The notes under the pieces are model-generated. The model worked only from the letters and a program-made list of their open reading frames with translations, had not been told where the DNA came from and did not search any database. A stretch of DNA of 64,000 bases from Leptidea sinapis (Eukaryota > Arthropoda > Insecta > Lepidoptera > Pieridae), in the NCBI RefSeq assembly GCF_905404315.1, contig NC_066275.1, forward strand, positions 2,418,001 to 2,482,000, given 5' to 3'. Both the position numbers and the translations under genes were made by a program. How positions within the stretch are numbered: the stretch's first letter is position 1; every line of letters begins with the position of its first letter. Positions 53,946-63,954 of this stretch are shown one piece after another.

Positions 53946-54707
53946 AACGTTATAATTCTGCAGACAAGACAAGAAAATTCTACAATACTTAATTTTGATG
54001 ATTGATAATTATTTAAGATTAATAGCTAATTATATCAGAAATATTATTATATAATAATTTATTCTTAGTACTTTATAGTTGAATTGAAATGAAGAGTCGC
54101 ATTGCGTTTTATAAGATATCGTATTTGCGCACCTCTTGCGAGTATTAAGATCTAATTAAATCAGATTTTATTCCAAAGTTCTTTATTTTGAAGCATTGCT
54201 CTAATTAAAAGCTTATTAATATAATATTTATATTCGAATGAACTCGGAAAATTTCAAAAAATTAATATAATATTATCATTATATTTAAATAATATTTTAT
54301 GTGCCAATGGCTTCTTCGTAATAATAATTTAGAGTGTATTCGATCCATCACGTATTAATTGACCTATTAACTCCCATTATTATGTGAACATAAATAAGAA
54401 TAAGTCAGTATTGCGCCGGCTATTTCTCATAACGTCTTGAGATAATGGCTTATTATCTTCAATTACCGGCTAGAGTGCCACTTGTTTAAATTTTGACAGT
54501 ATAATAATTAAATTACTGTGACATTATCAACTAATTATAAATTCATAACGGCTTTACTCACGTTCAATCGGTGTAGGTATAGTGCTAGACTGGGTGCGAC
54601 CGCTAACTCCTCAACACCCTGATGAAGAACTTCAGATTGGTCCAAAACGAGTCGGACTCTACTTCGATAAAAAATGAGTAAATCAATTACCCATTATATT
54701 TTAAAAC
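53946..54707 (+). repeat. Probable 3' LTR of the BEL element
   Basis: It starts after the polypurine tract 'tttgggggaacg' (53937-53948) with 'ttataattctgcagacaag'. The end is a guess near 54707 because no second full LTR is in the window. AT-rich. Confidence 0.5.
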
Positions 54708-54829
54708 ACTTGTTCGTTAAAATGACTTTTAAACGAAATATTAAGTGTTAAGTCAAATAGTACATAAAATTTTCAGAAGTATAAAAATAAATTTTTTGGT
54801 GGTATTTTGCCATAATCGCCACGCCATCG
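54708..54829. other. No gene seen
   Basis: Short AT-rich stretch. Confidence 0.4.
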
Positions 54830-55050
54830 CTCTTAACAAAAGATGCAGTTGCCCATTCTCCGTTGTTTGTATCGTTTAGTCGCCTCTTGCGACACCCACG
54901 GGAGGAGATGGGGTGGTGCTCTCCTGGTGCGACACCACAGACAGTCAAGAACGCCGGAATTCGTTGAAAGAGGGCAGCGCAGGACCAATCGTCGCTAAAA
55001 TCTTTGGGGGAGGCCTTCGTCAAGCAATGAACATCTTCCGACTGACTATA
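54830..55050 (+). pseudogene. LINE 3' fragments (one unknown, one family P copy 5)
   Basis: 54870-54945 holds 'cgacacccacgggaggagat', which I know as part of a common lepidopteran LINE 3' end. 54950-55050 reads the last codons of family P on the plus strand, decayed. Confidence 0.6.
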
Positions 55051-55256
55051 ATAGTTATTATATATTGTGCTCAAGGAGATGTAAGTGTATAGAGCGGTAT
55101 ATACATATAAATAAAATTGGAGTGTCTGTTTGTAATATTAAAAAGAAAATTTAACAAAAAAACAACCGCCTTCAAAAATACTATTACAAAACAATAGATA
55201 TAATGTGCACTAAAAAGTATAAAACTAATTGCGTATTTTTATACAATCTAATTAAT

Positions 55257-56098
55257 GCTTGGCTAAATATTGCAAACATTCAAAATTTTCCAGACGGTTT
55301 AAAGTGTCAGAAAGCATGGGACGCACTTCTTTGTAAGTCAGCCTTTGATGATCTTTTGATCTCATCTACTGACATAACAGAGCGTGCTCATCTTTTGGCC
55401 GTGACACAAAATGAGTCGGGCTTTTCGTTACAAGCCTTGCCTTCTGCGCCGATTGGAACGCTACTTGACGATATGACATTGTCAATATGCGTATCACTCC
55501 GGCTAGGTATAAAACTGAATGAACCACATCAATGTAGATGTGGCGTTCAGGTAGATGCTCTTGGACGCCACGGGTTATCCTGCCTAAAATCGGCAGGCCG
55601 TATCAGTCGTCACGCCAGCATTAATGAAGTCAACCGCAGGGCATTTGCTGCTCTTAATATACCAGCTGTTTTTGAGCCAAATGGTATTACCCGCCGCGAT
55701 GGCAAGCGTCCTGATGGAATGACGCTGGTGGCTTGGGCACGGGGAAGGGCGCTGGTGTGGGACGCTACTTGCGTCGACACTCTGGCTCCTTCTCATGTCC
55801 AAGTTACGTCAGTTGGTGCTGGGGCTGCTGCTTCGACTGCCGAAAACAGCAAGCGTCGCAAATATGTTGGTCTCAGTGAGTCATACATCTTTGTGCCGTT
55901 TGGTGTCGAGACACTTGGCCCGCGGGGCCCAGAGGCACGGTGAATGTTCATAATACTATCTTCACGCCTGAATAAGGCTACTGGAAACCCAAGCGCTGGC
56001 AGCTATTTCGGTCAACGGATCAGCCTTGCTATCCAACGCGGTAATGCTGCCAGTATTCTTGGTACGCTTCCATGTAATGATCGTTTTAATTTTATGTA
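55257..56098 (+). pseudogene. LINE C-terminus: CCHC-like finger and restriction-like endonuclease
   Basis: Open from the truncation to a TGA at 55941-55943. Numbering from an upstream ATG (55203) that belongs to the host repeat, the finger is C111-X-C113, H123, C127, followed by GRISRH. A PD-(D/E)XK-like core follows with RPDG (169-172) and WDATCVDT (186-193). The TGA stands where copy 1 (29196) has Arg; the same frame continues through LNKATGNPSAGSYFGQR to 56098. A restriction-like nuclease C-terminal to the reverse transcriptase is the known layout of early-branching LINE clades; the clade here is not identified. Confidence 0.8.
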
Positions 56099-56126
56099 GT
56101 CTTAGTATTGTAAATATAGTTATAAG
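55257..56126 (+). mobile_element. Endonuclease-bearing LINE, 5'-truncated (copy 2)
   Basis: Flanked by the 11 bp target duplication ATCTAATTAAT (55246-55256 and 56127-56137) inside repeat R. The 870 bp insert carries the C-terminal part of the LINE protein and a 28-base 3' end without A tail. Confidence 0.88.
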
Positions 56127-56767
56127 ATCTAATTAATTCACCTTATTCTAGTTACGATTATTGTTATTTTTGGAATCGGTGTCCTTCCGCCGCAACCCGC
56201 TCTCGCCTCTCGCCTCACGACTCAAGCACATCTCACCTATAACTATGTGTGTAGTAACAAACCTATCTTGGATGACACCGACTCCAAAAATTACAATAAT
56301 CTTAACTAGAATAAGATTAATTAATTAGATTGTATAAATATACAAAAATTTTCAATGCAGCAATGAACGTAAGTACTTTGCAATTTGATTACAGGCAGTG
56401 TTCCGTTACTTTGTCATGGATTCTGCAATCAGAATCTAACCAAACTCTCACCAAACTATTATTGAAGTATATGCTTTTCAATAAAAAAATAATCATCGAA
56501 ATCGGTCGGCGCGATATTGAGTTATTCGTAAATTTATCATCCACTTTGCTATACGTATGTATAGCAAAATTTAAGACTTTTATATTTTTCTCATGGATTC
56601 CACTGTCAGATCTGGACCAAATTACAATGTCACCACTCGGTAAGCTCCAGCTTTCAAATAAAAAAAGAATTATCAACATATGTTCACCCAGTCGAAAGTT
56701 TTGAGGTAACAAACATAAAAAAAATACCGACGAATTGAGAATCTCCTCCTTTTTTGAAGTCGGTTAA

Positions 56768-56999
56768 TAACCGTTTTTTACTACATGTTAATGAATATAT
56801 ATACGGTATATATACCAAAATATTTTTTTTTACAATTTTTGTCTGTCTGTTTGTTCCAGCTAATCTCTGAAATGGCTGGACCGATTTTGATGGGACTTTT
56901 ATTGGCAGGTAGCTTATGTAATAAGTAGTAACTTAAGCTATGTTTATTTTAGAAAAAATCGTAAGCGACTACTTGCCTTCCTACTACTACTTACTATTT
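56768..56999. repeat. Possible SINE/LINE 3' repeat
   Basis: 'tgtctgtctgtttgttccag' and 'gaccgattttgatgggactt' have the flavour of widespread insect repeat ends; single copy here. Confidence 0.3.
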
Positions 57000-57560
57000 T
57001 GCGCTTTGTAGACCGCAGGTCCGGCCACACATGGAGTATTGCTGTCATCTCTGGTCTGGCGCACCCCAGTATCAGCTCAATCCATTTGACCGCGTGCAAC
57101 GTAGAGCAGCTCAAATTGTCGGGGACCCAGTGCTCTGTGAACGGCTGGATCTCTTGGCGTTGCGTAGCGACGTCGCTTCATTGTGTGTCTTCTACCACAT
57201 TTATCACGGGGAGTGTTCCGAAGAGCTGTTTAACCTGATTCCTGCCGCCAAATTCCACCTTCGCACGACACGCCACAAGTTAGGATATCATCACCACCAT
57301 CTGGATGTGTGGCGGTCTTCCACAGTGCGGTTTTCAAGGAGTTTTCTTCCTCGTACTACAAAGCTGTGGAATGAGCTTCCTTGTGCGGTGTTTCCGAGAC
57401 GATACGACATGGGTTCCTTCAAAAAAAGGGCGTACACCTTCCTTAAAGGCCGGTAACGCTCTTGTGATACCTCTGGTGTTGCAAGATAATGTGGGCGGCG
57501 GTGATCACTTAAAACCAGGTGACCCGTACGCTTGTTTGTCCTCCTATTTCATAAAAAAAA
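57000..57560 (+). pseudogene. LINE A C-terminal quarter and 3' end (copy 13)
   Basis: Best-preserved A fragment: open from 57031 over 141 codons (MEYCCHLWSGAPQYQLNPFD, then CERLDLLALRSDVASLCV, the RTTRHKLGYHHHHLDVWRSS region and LPRTTKLWNELPCAVF), then the 3' region and A run at 57552-57560. No frameshift in the coding part. Ends 5' next to the 'tttgcgctttgtagacc' region. Confidence 0.88.
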
Positions 57561-58046
57561 ACTTGCCAATTGAATAGTCAGTAGTGACGTATAGAATACA
57601 CTTGACAATAGAATTTAATATCGCGGGATTTTTTGAAACCAGCCTAATGTCCTAGGTACACATAGTACCAAGGTTCAACAGGTTCTATATTACTTTGTTA
57701 ACTCCCAAGTAAGCTTTGAATAACCCAGAATTTGGCACAACATTTATATTCAGAATCCCTTACATAATAACGTTATGGAATTCACAAGCTATGGTTCGCA
57801 ACTGGACGTCAAGCATGCACCTATTTCGCGTGACAACAGCTTGTGTTCAAACGTTTGTAAGCTAGTCCACATTGGTTAATTTCACACACAACCTTTGAAT
57901 TACTTCACATGTTCATACACCCTTAGATGTCCTCGCCATTAATCGAATAAACGTACATATGAATAATTTAGAATATCGAAAACACATTTACACGTGGCGG
58001 GCGGACATCGAACCAGCGCCTCCGTGATAAGAGACAAGGGCCTTTT
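57561..58046. other. No gene; tRNA-like patch at 57985-58035 (minus)
   Basis: On the minus strand 'gctggttcgatgtcc' is B-box-like with 'cgcccgccacgtg' after it. No tRNA fold; likely a SINE head. Confidence 0.35.
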
Positions 58047-58500
58047 GATTTTTTTTTATGAAAATAAAAAAACGAGATGAGCAGGACGTTCATATGATGA
58101 TAATTGATTCGCCCTGCCCATTACCAACTTGGAAGAAGGCTTACTTCGTGGCTTATAAATCTTCAGACGTGGTTCCACTTTAGCACAGAATTCCTGTTCT
58201 GAGCTGCTGTGTCAAAGATAAAATAGCACTAATGATAGCCGACCTCCGGTAGGGGATGGCACCTTAAGAAGAAGAAGCCCGCACAGGATTCTTGAAAAGC
58301 CAAAAATACTTCACTGCAATTGCGCTCGTCTTCTTGAGACATAAGATGTTAAGTCTCATTTGCCCAGTAATTTCACTAGCTACGGCGCCCTTCAGACTGA
58401 AACAATAATGCTTACACATTACTGTTTCACGGCAGAAATAGGCGCCGTTGCGATACCCATAATCTAGCTGGCACCTTGTGCAAAGGAGCCTCCCACAGGT
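58047..58500 (-). repeat. Dispersed repeat B (copy 8) with inserted LINE end
   Basis: A B copy on the minus strand is interrupted at 58123-58275 by about 150 bases that include 'gatagccgacctccggtagg' and an 'aagaagaagaag'-like tail, the 3' end of another LINE. B sequence resumes with 'gcacaggattcttg'. Confidence 0.75.
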
Positions 58501-58869
58501 TTTGATACTTTATTGCATTAAAAATACATAAAGTTACATTTTGTACATAACAGTCATGGTAGCACAATTAGGCGATCTTATCGCTATTCAGTGATGACTT
58601 CCAGGTTACCTATGACATTGTATTTACATATAACTTGATTTTATGGCAAGAAAATAACATAATTTAGGATATATATATTAATTTCATTACAACTTACATT
58701 TATACTGTTAGGTATAGGAAAAAAAAATGAGAAATAAAATTGTAAAAATCAGATACTTTGTCTAATACATAACATTAATCTCCCCATAATACAACGAAAA
58801 CATTTTTGTAAAGTAGAACAAACAATATGCAAACACAAAAATTTCTGAACCTCTCGGTAGAAAACTTTT
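58501..58869. other. Possible LINE 3' UTR at 58505-58625, remainder unassigned
   Basis: 'ttttgatactttattgcatt' and 'acagtcatggtagcacaatt' look like a minus-strand LINE 3' UTR known to me from other lepidopteran sequence; one copy only. Confidence 0.3.
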
Positions 58870-58955
58870 TCAATGGCAATTAAATTAATGCGAACGATTG
58901 TGCTTTACTGCGGTCAACTTTGAAACTCGTTGGGAAGTTAGCTCTGTAATACTTC
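58870..58955 (+). repeat. Short repeat L (copy 1)
   Basis: 'aatgcgaacgattgtg' and 'tttgaaactcgttgg' recur at 63772-63855. Confidence 0.5.
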
Positions 58956-59284
58956 AAGATAAAAGGTTTTCAAGTCCTATCAAGCCCATATAAAACCTTG
59001 CTATATTATGATAATACGGTAGAGTCGCTTGATTGTATCAATTGCTAGTTCATGGGACTTTTTCATTTATATGAACTAAATACAGAAATAAACTTTATCA
59101 CAACATTTTATTAAACAAAGTCCTCCGCCGCGTCTGCCTGTCTATCTGTTCGCGATAAACTCTAAAACTATTGCACCCGTGCAACGTGGTTCGGAAGGAA
59201 GGCTTTAGTATGTAACTTGTTAAGGTTTTGAATACATTAATGATATTTGTTGGAGTTGTCGGAAAACTTGTATATAAATTGAAA

Positions 59285-59395
59285 CTATTGGGGGGTTTGG
59301 CAGCGCAGGGACGATCGTCGTGGAAATCTTTGTGGGAAGCCTTTGGCCAGCGGTGGACGTCTTTCGGTTCATGTAATGATGAAGACTCGTTACTC
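59285..59395 (+). pseudogene. RTE-like LINE end (family P, copy 6)
   Basis: 'ggcagcgcagggacgatcgt' to 'ggacgtctttcggttcatgt': the last codons of family P on the plus strand. Confidence 0.7.
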
Positions 59396-59532
59396 CAGTG
59401 ACTTCAATAGCTGCAGCACTCTTCAAACAGAGACACAAATAGAGCCAGCCTAGCGTAGCTCTCTGATTAATAAGCGAGATTGAATGCAATTGTATGAAGC
59501 GTACAGTCATTGATATATTGACAGATGACTGC

Positions 59533-59745
59533 TATAATCTTGTAAAAAACGGGGATAGTGGAAATCCACTACGCTTAAAGCAACTGTTCGCTTTCAAACT
59601 TAGGCGGATTATGCTTCGTCGCCTTATACTGTAATTACTATTTCAAACTTATGCCAAATCTCATCACACGTTTCATACTAAACTATATTACAATTTTTAC
59701 TCAGGCATTCTCGCCTCCTTTTACGCAGTATTTAGACCCTTCTGG
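59533..59745 (+). repeat. Dispersed repeat M (copy 2)
   Basis: Partner of 10368-10600, same orientation. Confidence 0.6.
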
Positions 59746-59934
59746 AATAGGTAAAGTTTTCCATAGAACATTCTAGAAACAGGAAATGAATAGTAAATTT
59801 CTATAACATTGTTTTCCCCCAATTACAATGGAGAGATGTTAAACGAATATTCTAGTAACTTCTGACCTTAGACATTCTAGAAGCTACTATAACTTCTGCC
59901 GCCTAGACGATATAAAGCAAGGTCGGGGAGTTAT
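59746..59934. other. No gene seen
   Basis: AT-rich. Confidence 0.4.
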
Positions 59935-60205
59935 TTTTGGAGTCGTTGTCATCCAAGATAGGTTTGTTACTATAGTATATATACTAGTTATAGGTGAGAT
60001 ATGCTTGAGTAGTGAGGAGGCGAAAGGCGAGAGCGGGTGGCGTCGGAAGGACACCGATTCCAAAAATAACAATAATCGTAACTAGAATTAGATTGATTAT
60101 AAAACTATATATGCAATTATTCTTATACTTTTTAGAGCACATTATATCTATTGTTTTGGTTTTTGAAGTCGGTTGTTTTTTTGTTAAATTTTTTTTATGT
60201 TATAG
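59935..60205 (-). repeat. Dispersed repeat R (copy 2)
   Basis: Uninterrupted counterpart of the repeat that holds the LINE at 55257: 'ccgattccaaaaataacaat' and 'ctagaattagattgat' continue straight across the insertion point. Ends 'gaagtcggttgttttt'. Confidence 0.7.
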
Positions 60206-60436
60206 TGAGTATATCTAATTTCTAGAATCTATTGATTTTATTTATGTGTGTTAATTTTGTATTGTATTCTCAACTTACTACTTATCCTTATTTTACCATG
60301 CTCCACGCCTAGTGTTCATATGTGGTCAGTACTGGAGAGCCTAACCTATATGGGTGGCTCGGCTAGTTCCACTGGCGTGGGCACGGCGGTTCTACGAGGG
60401 GAACTAATTGCGTACCCTCGGGGATTTCTTTTTTTT

Positions 60437-60755
60437 TTCTTTTTTTTATGATAATTAGAAATGAGACGACCAGGACGTTCAGCTGATGATCATAAAGACG
60501 CCCTGCCAATTACAATGCAGTGCCACACAGGATTCTAGAATTTCCCGAAAATTCTTAACAGCACTGTAATTGCGCTGGTCACCATGAGACATAAGATATT
60601 AAGTCTCATTTGTCCAGTAATTTCACTAGCTATGGCGCCCATCAGATCGAAACAGTAATGCTTACACATTACTAATTCATGGCATAAATAGGCGTCGTTA
60701 TGGTACCCATATTCTAACCGGCATCCTGTGCAAAAGGAGCCTCCCACTGGTAAAT
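60437..60755 (-). repeat. Dispersed repeat B (copy 9)
   Basis: Near full length on the minus strand, ending 'gcaaaaggagcctcccactgg'. Confidence 0.85.
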
Positions 60756-60977
60756 CCCAGTAGCACCCTAGGGGCTACAAACTACTGGATACCCTGCAGG
60801 CTACAATCTAATGAACGTCCTTCAGGTGCTCTTCAATCTGCTCCTGTGAAAGCTACCCGTCGCACTGCGCCCTACACAAGGAAGTGACGGAGCGTTTCAG
60901 GTGAACCAAATTGGGAGCAGACCATTTGTACTGCGAATTCTCCTATAAAGAACCTTTATTCATGTGGGGTCGTAAAT
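60756..60977. other. No gene seen
   Basis: A local tandem-like 'ctacaaactactggatacc' and 'ctacaatctaatg'; nothing further. Confidence 0.4.
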
Positions 60978-61272
60978 ATTTTTTTTTGATAATAAGGGAC
61001 GAGGCAAGCAGGACGTTCAGCTGATGGTAATTGATACGACCTGCCCATTACATGAAGCGCCGCTCAAGATTATTGAAAATCCCAAAAATTCTGACACATA
61101 AGATGTCAAGTCTCATTTGCCCAGTAATTTTACTAGCTACAGTGCCCTTCAGACCGAAACACAGTAATACTTGCACATTACTGCCTCACGGCAGAAATAG
61201 GTGCCGTTGTAATACCTATAACATACCCATAGCCTAGCCGGCATTCTATGCAAAGGAACCACCCACTGGTGG
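60978..61272 (-). repeat. Dispersed repeat B (copy 10)
   Basis: Near full length but the second stem is lost; 'cacttgg'-type end modified to 'cacccactggtgggtgg', itself a small palindrome. Confidence 0.85.
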
Positions 61273-62284
61273 GTGGTAAATGATGTTGATTTAATAGACC
61301 TCTATTATTTTGACCGACCCACACATACGTAGTCGACACTACATATTATAATGAGAAATTATAAAAATCAACTATTAACCCAAAGAGCGTTACATATCCT
61401 AGCGTGACAGCTAGACTACTACTACTACTAATTAGTGACCTAGATATCATTCAAATACCCACAAAATCAGTTAAAAGCGCAGTTAGAAGTTTTCAATTCT
61501 AAAAATGTTTTTTTAAGCACACGATGGTAAAGCGCCCTTCGTTTTTTTAGTCCGATTTACATTTGTCCGATTTTATAATGTATAATTACTCGTGTTTTAC
61601 GTCAGAAGTAAAATCTGAATTGTGCCTGAACCTCTTAACTGCGTATGAAGTCCTGGTACATGTTGCTTGGATGACACTTGATTTCAACCGCTATGGAAAA
61701 CATTACTATCACCGCTACCATATTTATGTTCTCCTGGTGTCTATGCAGTGCGCATAAATAAGACAATCTCTTCTTCAACTATGATCGCCTGGTACAAAAA
61801 TACTGTATGATACGTTAAAAAATCCGTGAGTTATCAAAAACTTAATAACCCCGATATCCATCAGGCCAATCTCGTATAAGATTAGGCGGGATCAAAACTC
61901 ATAAGAAACTTATCTCATTAGCCGAAAATCCCTTGCGGTAACGCTGACCACTACCTTACTAATAAATACAGATTATACTGCTATCTGTTACTTGTCTTAC
62001 AGAATTACTTTTGTGATTATTGTTTTCACCGGATAATTTTGCTGAGCAAAACACGACCTAAATATTATATTAATATTCTGTACTTAGCAGCATCTAGTGA
62101 ATGTTTAACTATTCCAAAATTATTAAGTATGATAATAATAGCTACTTTTTAACCTGTTTGATCATTTTAAAAAAAGCAAAATATTAAAATATATTTACTC
62201 GTGAGTCAAACATACCTTGTCACATTCGAAGCTCGGAGACGAATTTAAATAATAATGTAATACTACCAATGAAAAATAATGATA
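61273..62284. other. No gene seen
   Basis: 1 kb of AT-rich DNA; a 64-codon open frame (61563-61757) has no domain. Confidence 0.4.
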
Positions 62285-62495
62285 ATGAAATAAGGGATGA
62301 TTTTATATTGATGACCAGACAAACGTAGTATTACCATATAAATTAATGAAAAAAAATCATTTTCGGGGTATAAAAAATAGATTACGACCAATTCACATAA
62401 ATATACATATAAAATTTCATAAAAATCGATCAAGCCGTTTCTGAGGAATATGGCAACAAATATCGTGACACGAGAATTTTTATACATTATCTATA
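62285..62495 (-). repeat. Dispersed repeat K (copy 2)
   Basis: Reverse complement contains 'aattctcgtgtcacgatatt', 'cagaaacggcttgatcg' and 'tataccccgaaaatg', as in 47333-47760. Confidence 0.6.
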
Positions 62496-62685
62496 TACGA
62501 GTATAAGATAGAATAAGGCAATATCATTATTTTAGTATCTTACTTGTCACTAAAACTCAATATCAAAAACCCAATACGTAAAAATACCTAAATATTGTTC
62601 TTAATTGCATACATATTATATTGAAGGGTGAGTTTAATAATATTTTTTTTAAAACAAGTTATTCTACTTATAGTAAGCGATACGC
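62496..62685. other. No gene seen
   Basis: AT-rich. Confidence 0.4.
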
Positions 62686-62822
62686 CCGGCTCATTTCAAT
62701 GCAGTGGTGATCAGGGCTCTTCAAAAATACCAAAGGCGCTTTGAGACATAAAGTATTAAGTCTCATTAGAGCAATAGTGTTGCTCTTCCGACTGTCACAT
62801 AATAATACTTGCAAGTTACGGC
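62686..62822 (-). repeat. Dispersed repeat B (copy 11, decayed)
   Basis: 'cgatacgcccggctcatttc', 'gagacataaagtattaagtc' and 'cataataatacttgcaag' follow family B order with deletions. Confidence 0.65.
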
Positions 62823-62849
62823 GTGAATGCAGCAAACGCACCACCGGAA

Positions 62850-63560
62850 TCACGTCAGCTGGAAGACGTCCACTGTTGGAGAAAGGCTTCCCGCAAAACT
62901 CCTCCCGCTGTCCTCATCCAACTATTCCGGCGATCTTGATCAGATCGATCCACCTTGCGGAGCCTCCAAACACTGCGTCTTTCGGTATGCAGTCATCATT
63001 CTAGGACTTTACTGCCCCAACGGCTATCTGCCCGTCGTACTTAAACAAGTACACAAATACTGGTAAACTTAAACAAGTACTGGTAAACACCAGTGAGAGC
63101 CTCCTTTGCACAGGAAGCCGGCTAGATTATGGATACCGCAACGGTGCCTATATAATGTTTAGGTCTGAAGAGCGCCTAGCTAGTGAAATTACTGGGCAAA
63201 TGAGACTTAACATCTTATAATATCTTAAGGTGGCGAGCGCAATTGTAGTGCCGCTCAGAATTTTCGGGTTTTTCTAGAATCCTGAGCGGCACTGCATTGC
63301 AATATTGCAGTAGGGTATATCAATGACTATCAGCTGAACGTCCTGCTCGTCTCGTCCCTTATTTTTATAAAAAAAAGAACTATGTGCCCTGCCCACTTCC
63401 ACTTTAGTTTCACAATCAATTTGGCCATGACGATGACTTTGGTTCTCCCACGGATAGGAGATCTGTAGGATTTCTGATTCGATCTCGTAGGCTAACTCCA
63501 AGCATAGCCCTCTTCATTGCCCTCTGAGCGACCATGAGCTTTCTCATCAGGCCAAATTAA
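62850..63560 (-). pseudogene. RTE-like LINE C-terminal remnant (family P, copy 7), interrupted
   Basis: Two P segments, 62850-63037 and 63378-63560, join seamlessly in family order; between them sits a B copy. The coding pieces (RWTDDL-like, KAMERAMLGV-like) are decayed. Confidence 0.78.
63038..63377 (+). repeat. Dispersed repeat B (copy 12) inserted in family P
   Basis: A nearly full B copy with A run at 63369-63376. Its left flank has a tandem duplication of 'taaacttaaacaagtactgg'-like sequence. The only plus-strand B copy beyond 28 kb. Confidence 0.8.
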
Positions 63561-63771
63561 TGATCACGCGAGAACCCGTCCACTGGTAAGACATTCAAGG
63601 TTAGAGTAATAGAGTAGTATCGACCTAAAAATATCACATAATATAAGGAAAGCCTACGACTTATAAAACAATTTAAAAAATATAAGCAAAAAATAAGTCG
63701 CATGAAATCTCAGAATAAGAATATTTTCTAATAATAAATATTTTTACATCCTTTCACAGCAAAACTTACAC

Positions 63772-63855
63772 AATTACAATTAAAATGTATGCAAACGATA
63801 GCGTTTTAATGCGGGTATGTTTGAAACTCGTTAGGCGGTTACTCTGGTCTGACCA
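63772..63855 (+). repeat. Short repeat L (copy 2)
   Basis: Partner of 58870-58955. Confidence 0.5.
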
Positions 63856-63954
63856 CTTCAAATTATGTCTATGGAGTCTACACTAAACTCTAGTTTACAG
63901 TATATTTAGAAGCATTGATTCGTCATATGTTTGTTATTGTTTATTATCTTTCAG

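Larger units (their letters stand above)
49655..54707 (+). mobile_element. Decayed BEL/Pao retrotransposon, interrupted
   Basis: Pol pieces in order: end of reverse transcriptase, RNase H, integrase zinc finger, integrase core, C-terminal DUF5641-type domain, then a polypurine tract and an LTR-like end. gag, protease and most of the reverse transcriptase are absent. A LINE interrupts it at 50169-51858. Stops and frameshifts show it is dead. The full 5' end cannot be placed. Confidence 0.85.
55164..56765. mobile_element. Composite repeat R-Q with short inverted ends, interrupted
   Basis: Starts 'aaccgccttcaaaaa' (55164-55178) and ends with its near complement 'tttttgaagtcggtt' (56751-56765). 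The first part (55140-55256 plus 56127-56345) matches the reverse complement of 59935-60205 (R); the last part matches repeat Q (39745). Without the LINE the element is about 730 bp. Whether R and Q form one element or sit side by side is unsure. Confidence 0.5.

Noticed and set aside
55203..55256. ATG at 55203 as start of the endonuclease protein
   Set aside because: The first 18 codons lie in the repeat that received the LINE, upstream of the target duplication boundary.
56330..56712. Open frames of 124 and 107 codons on opposite strands
   Set aside because: Both lie in the non-coding repeat Q.
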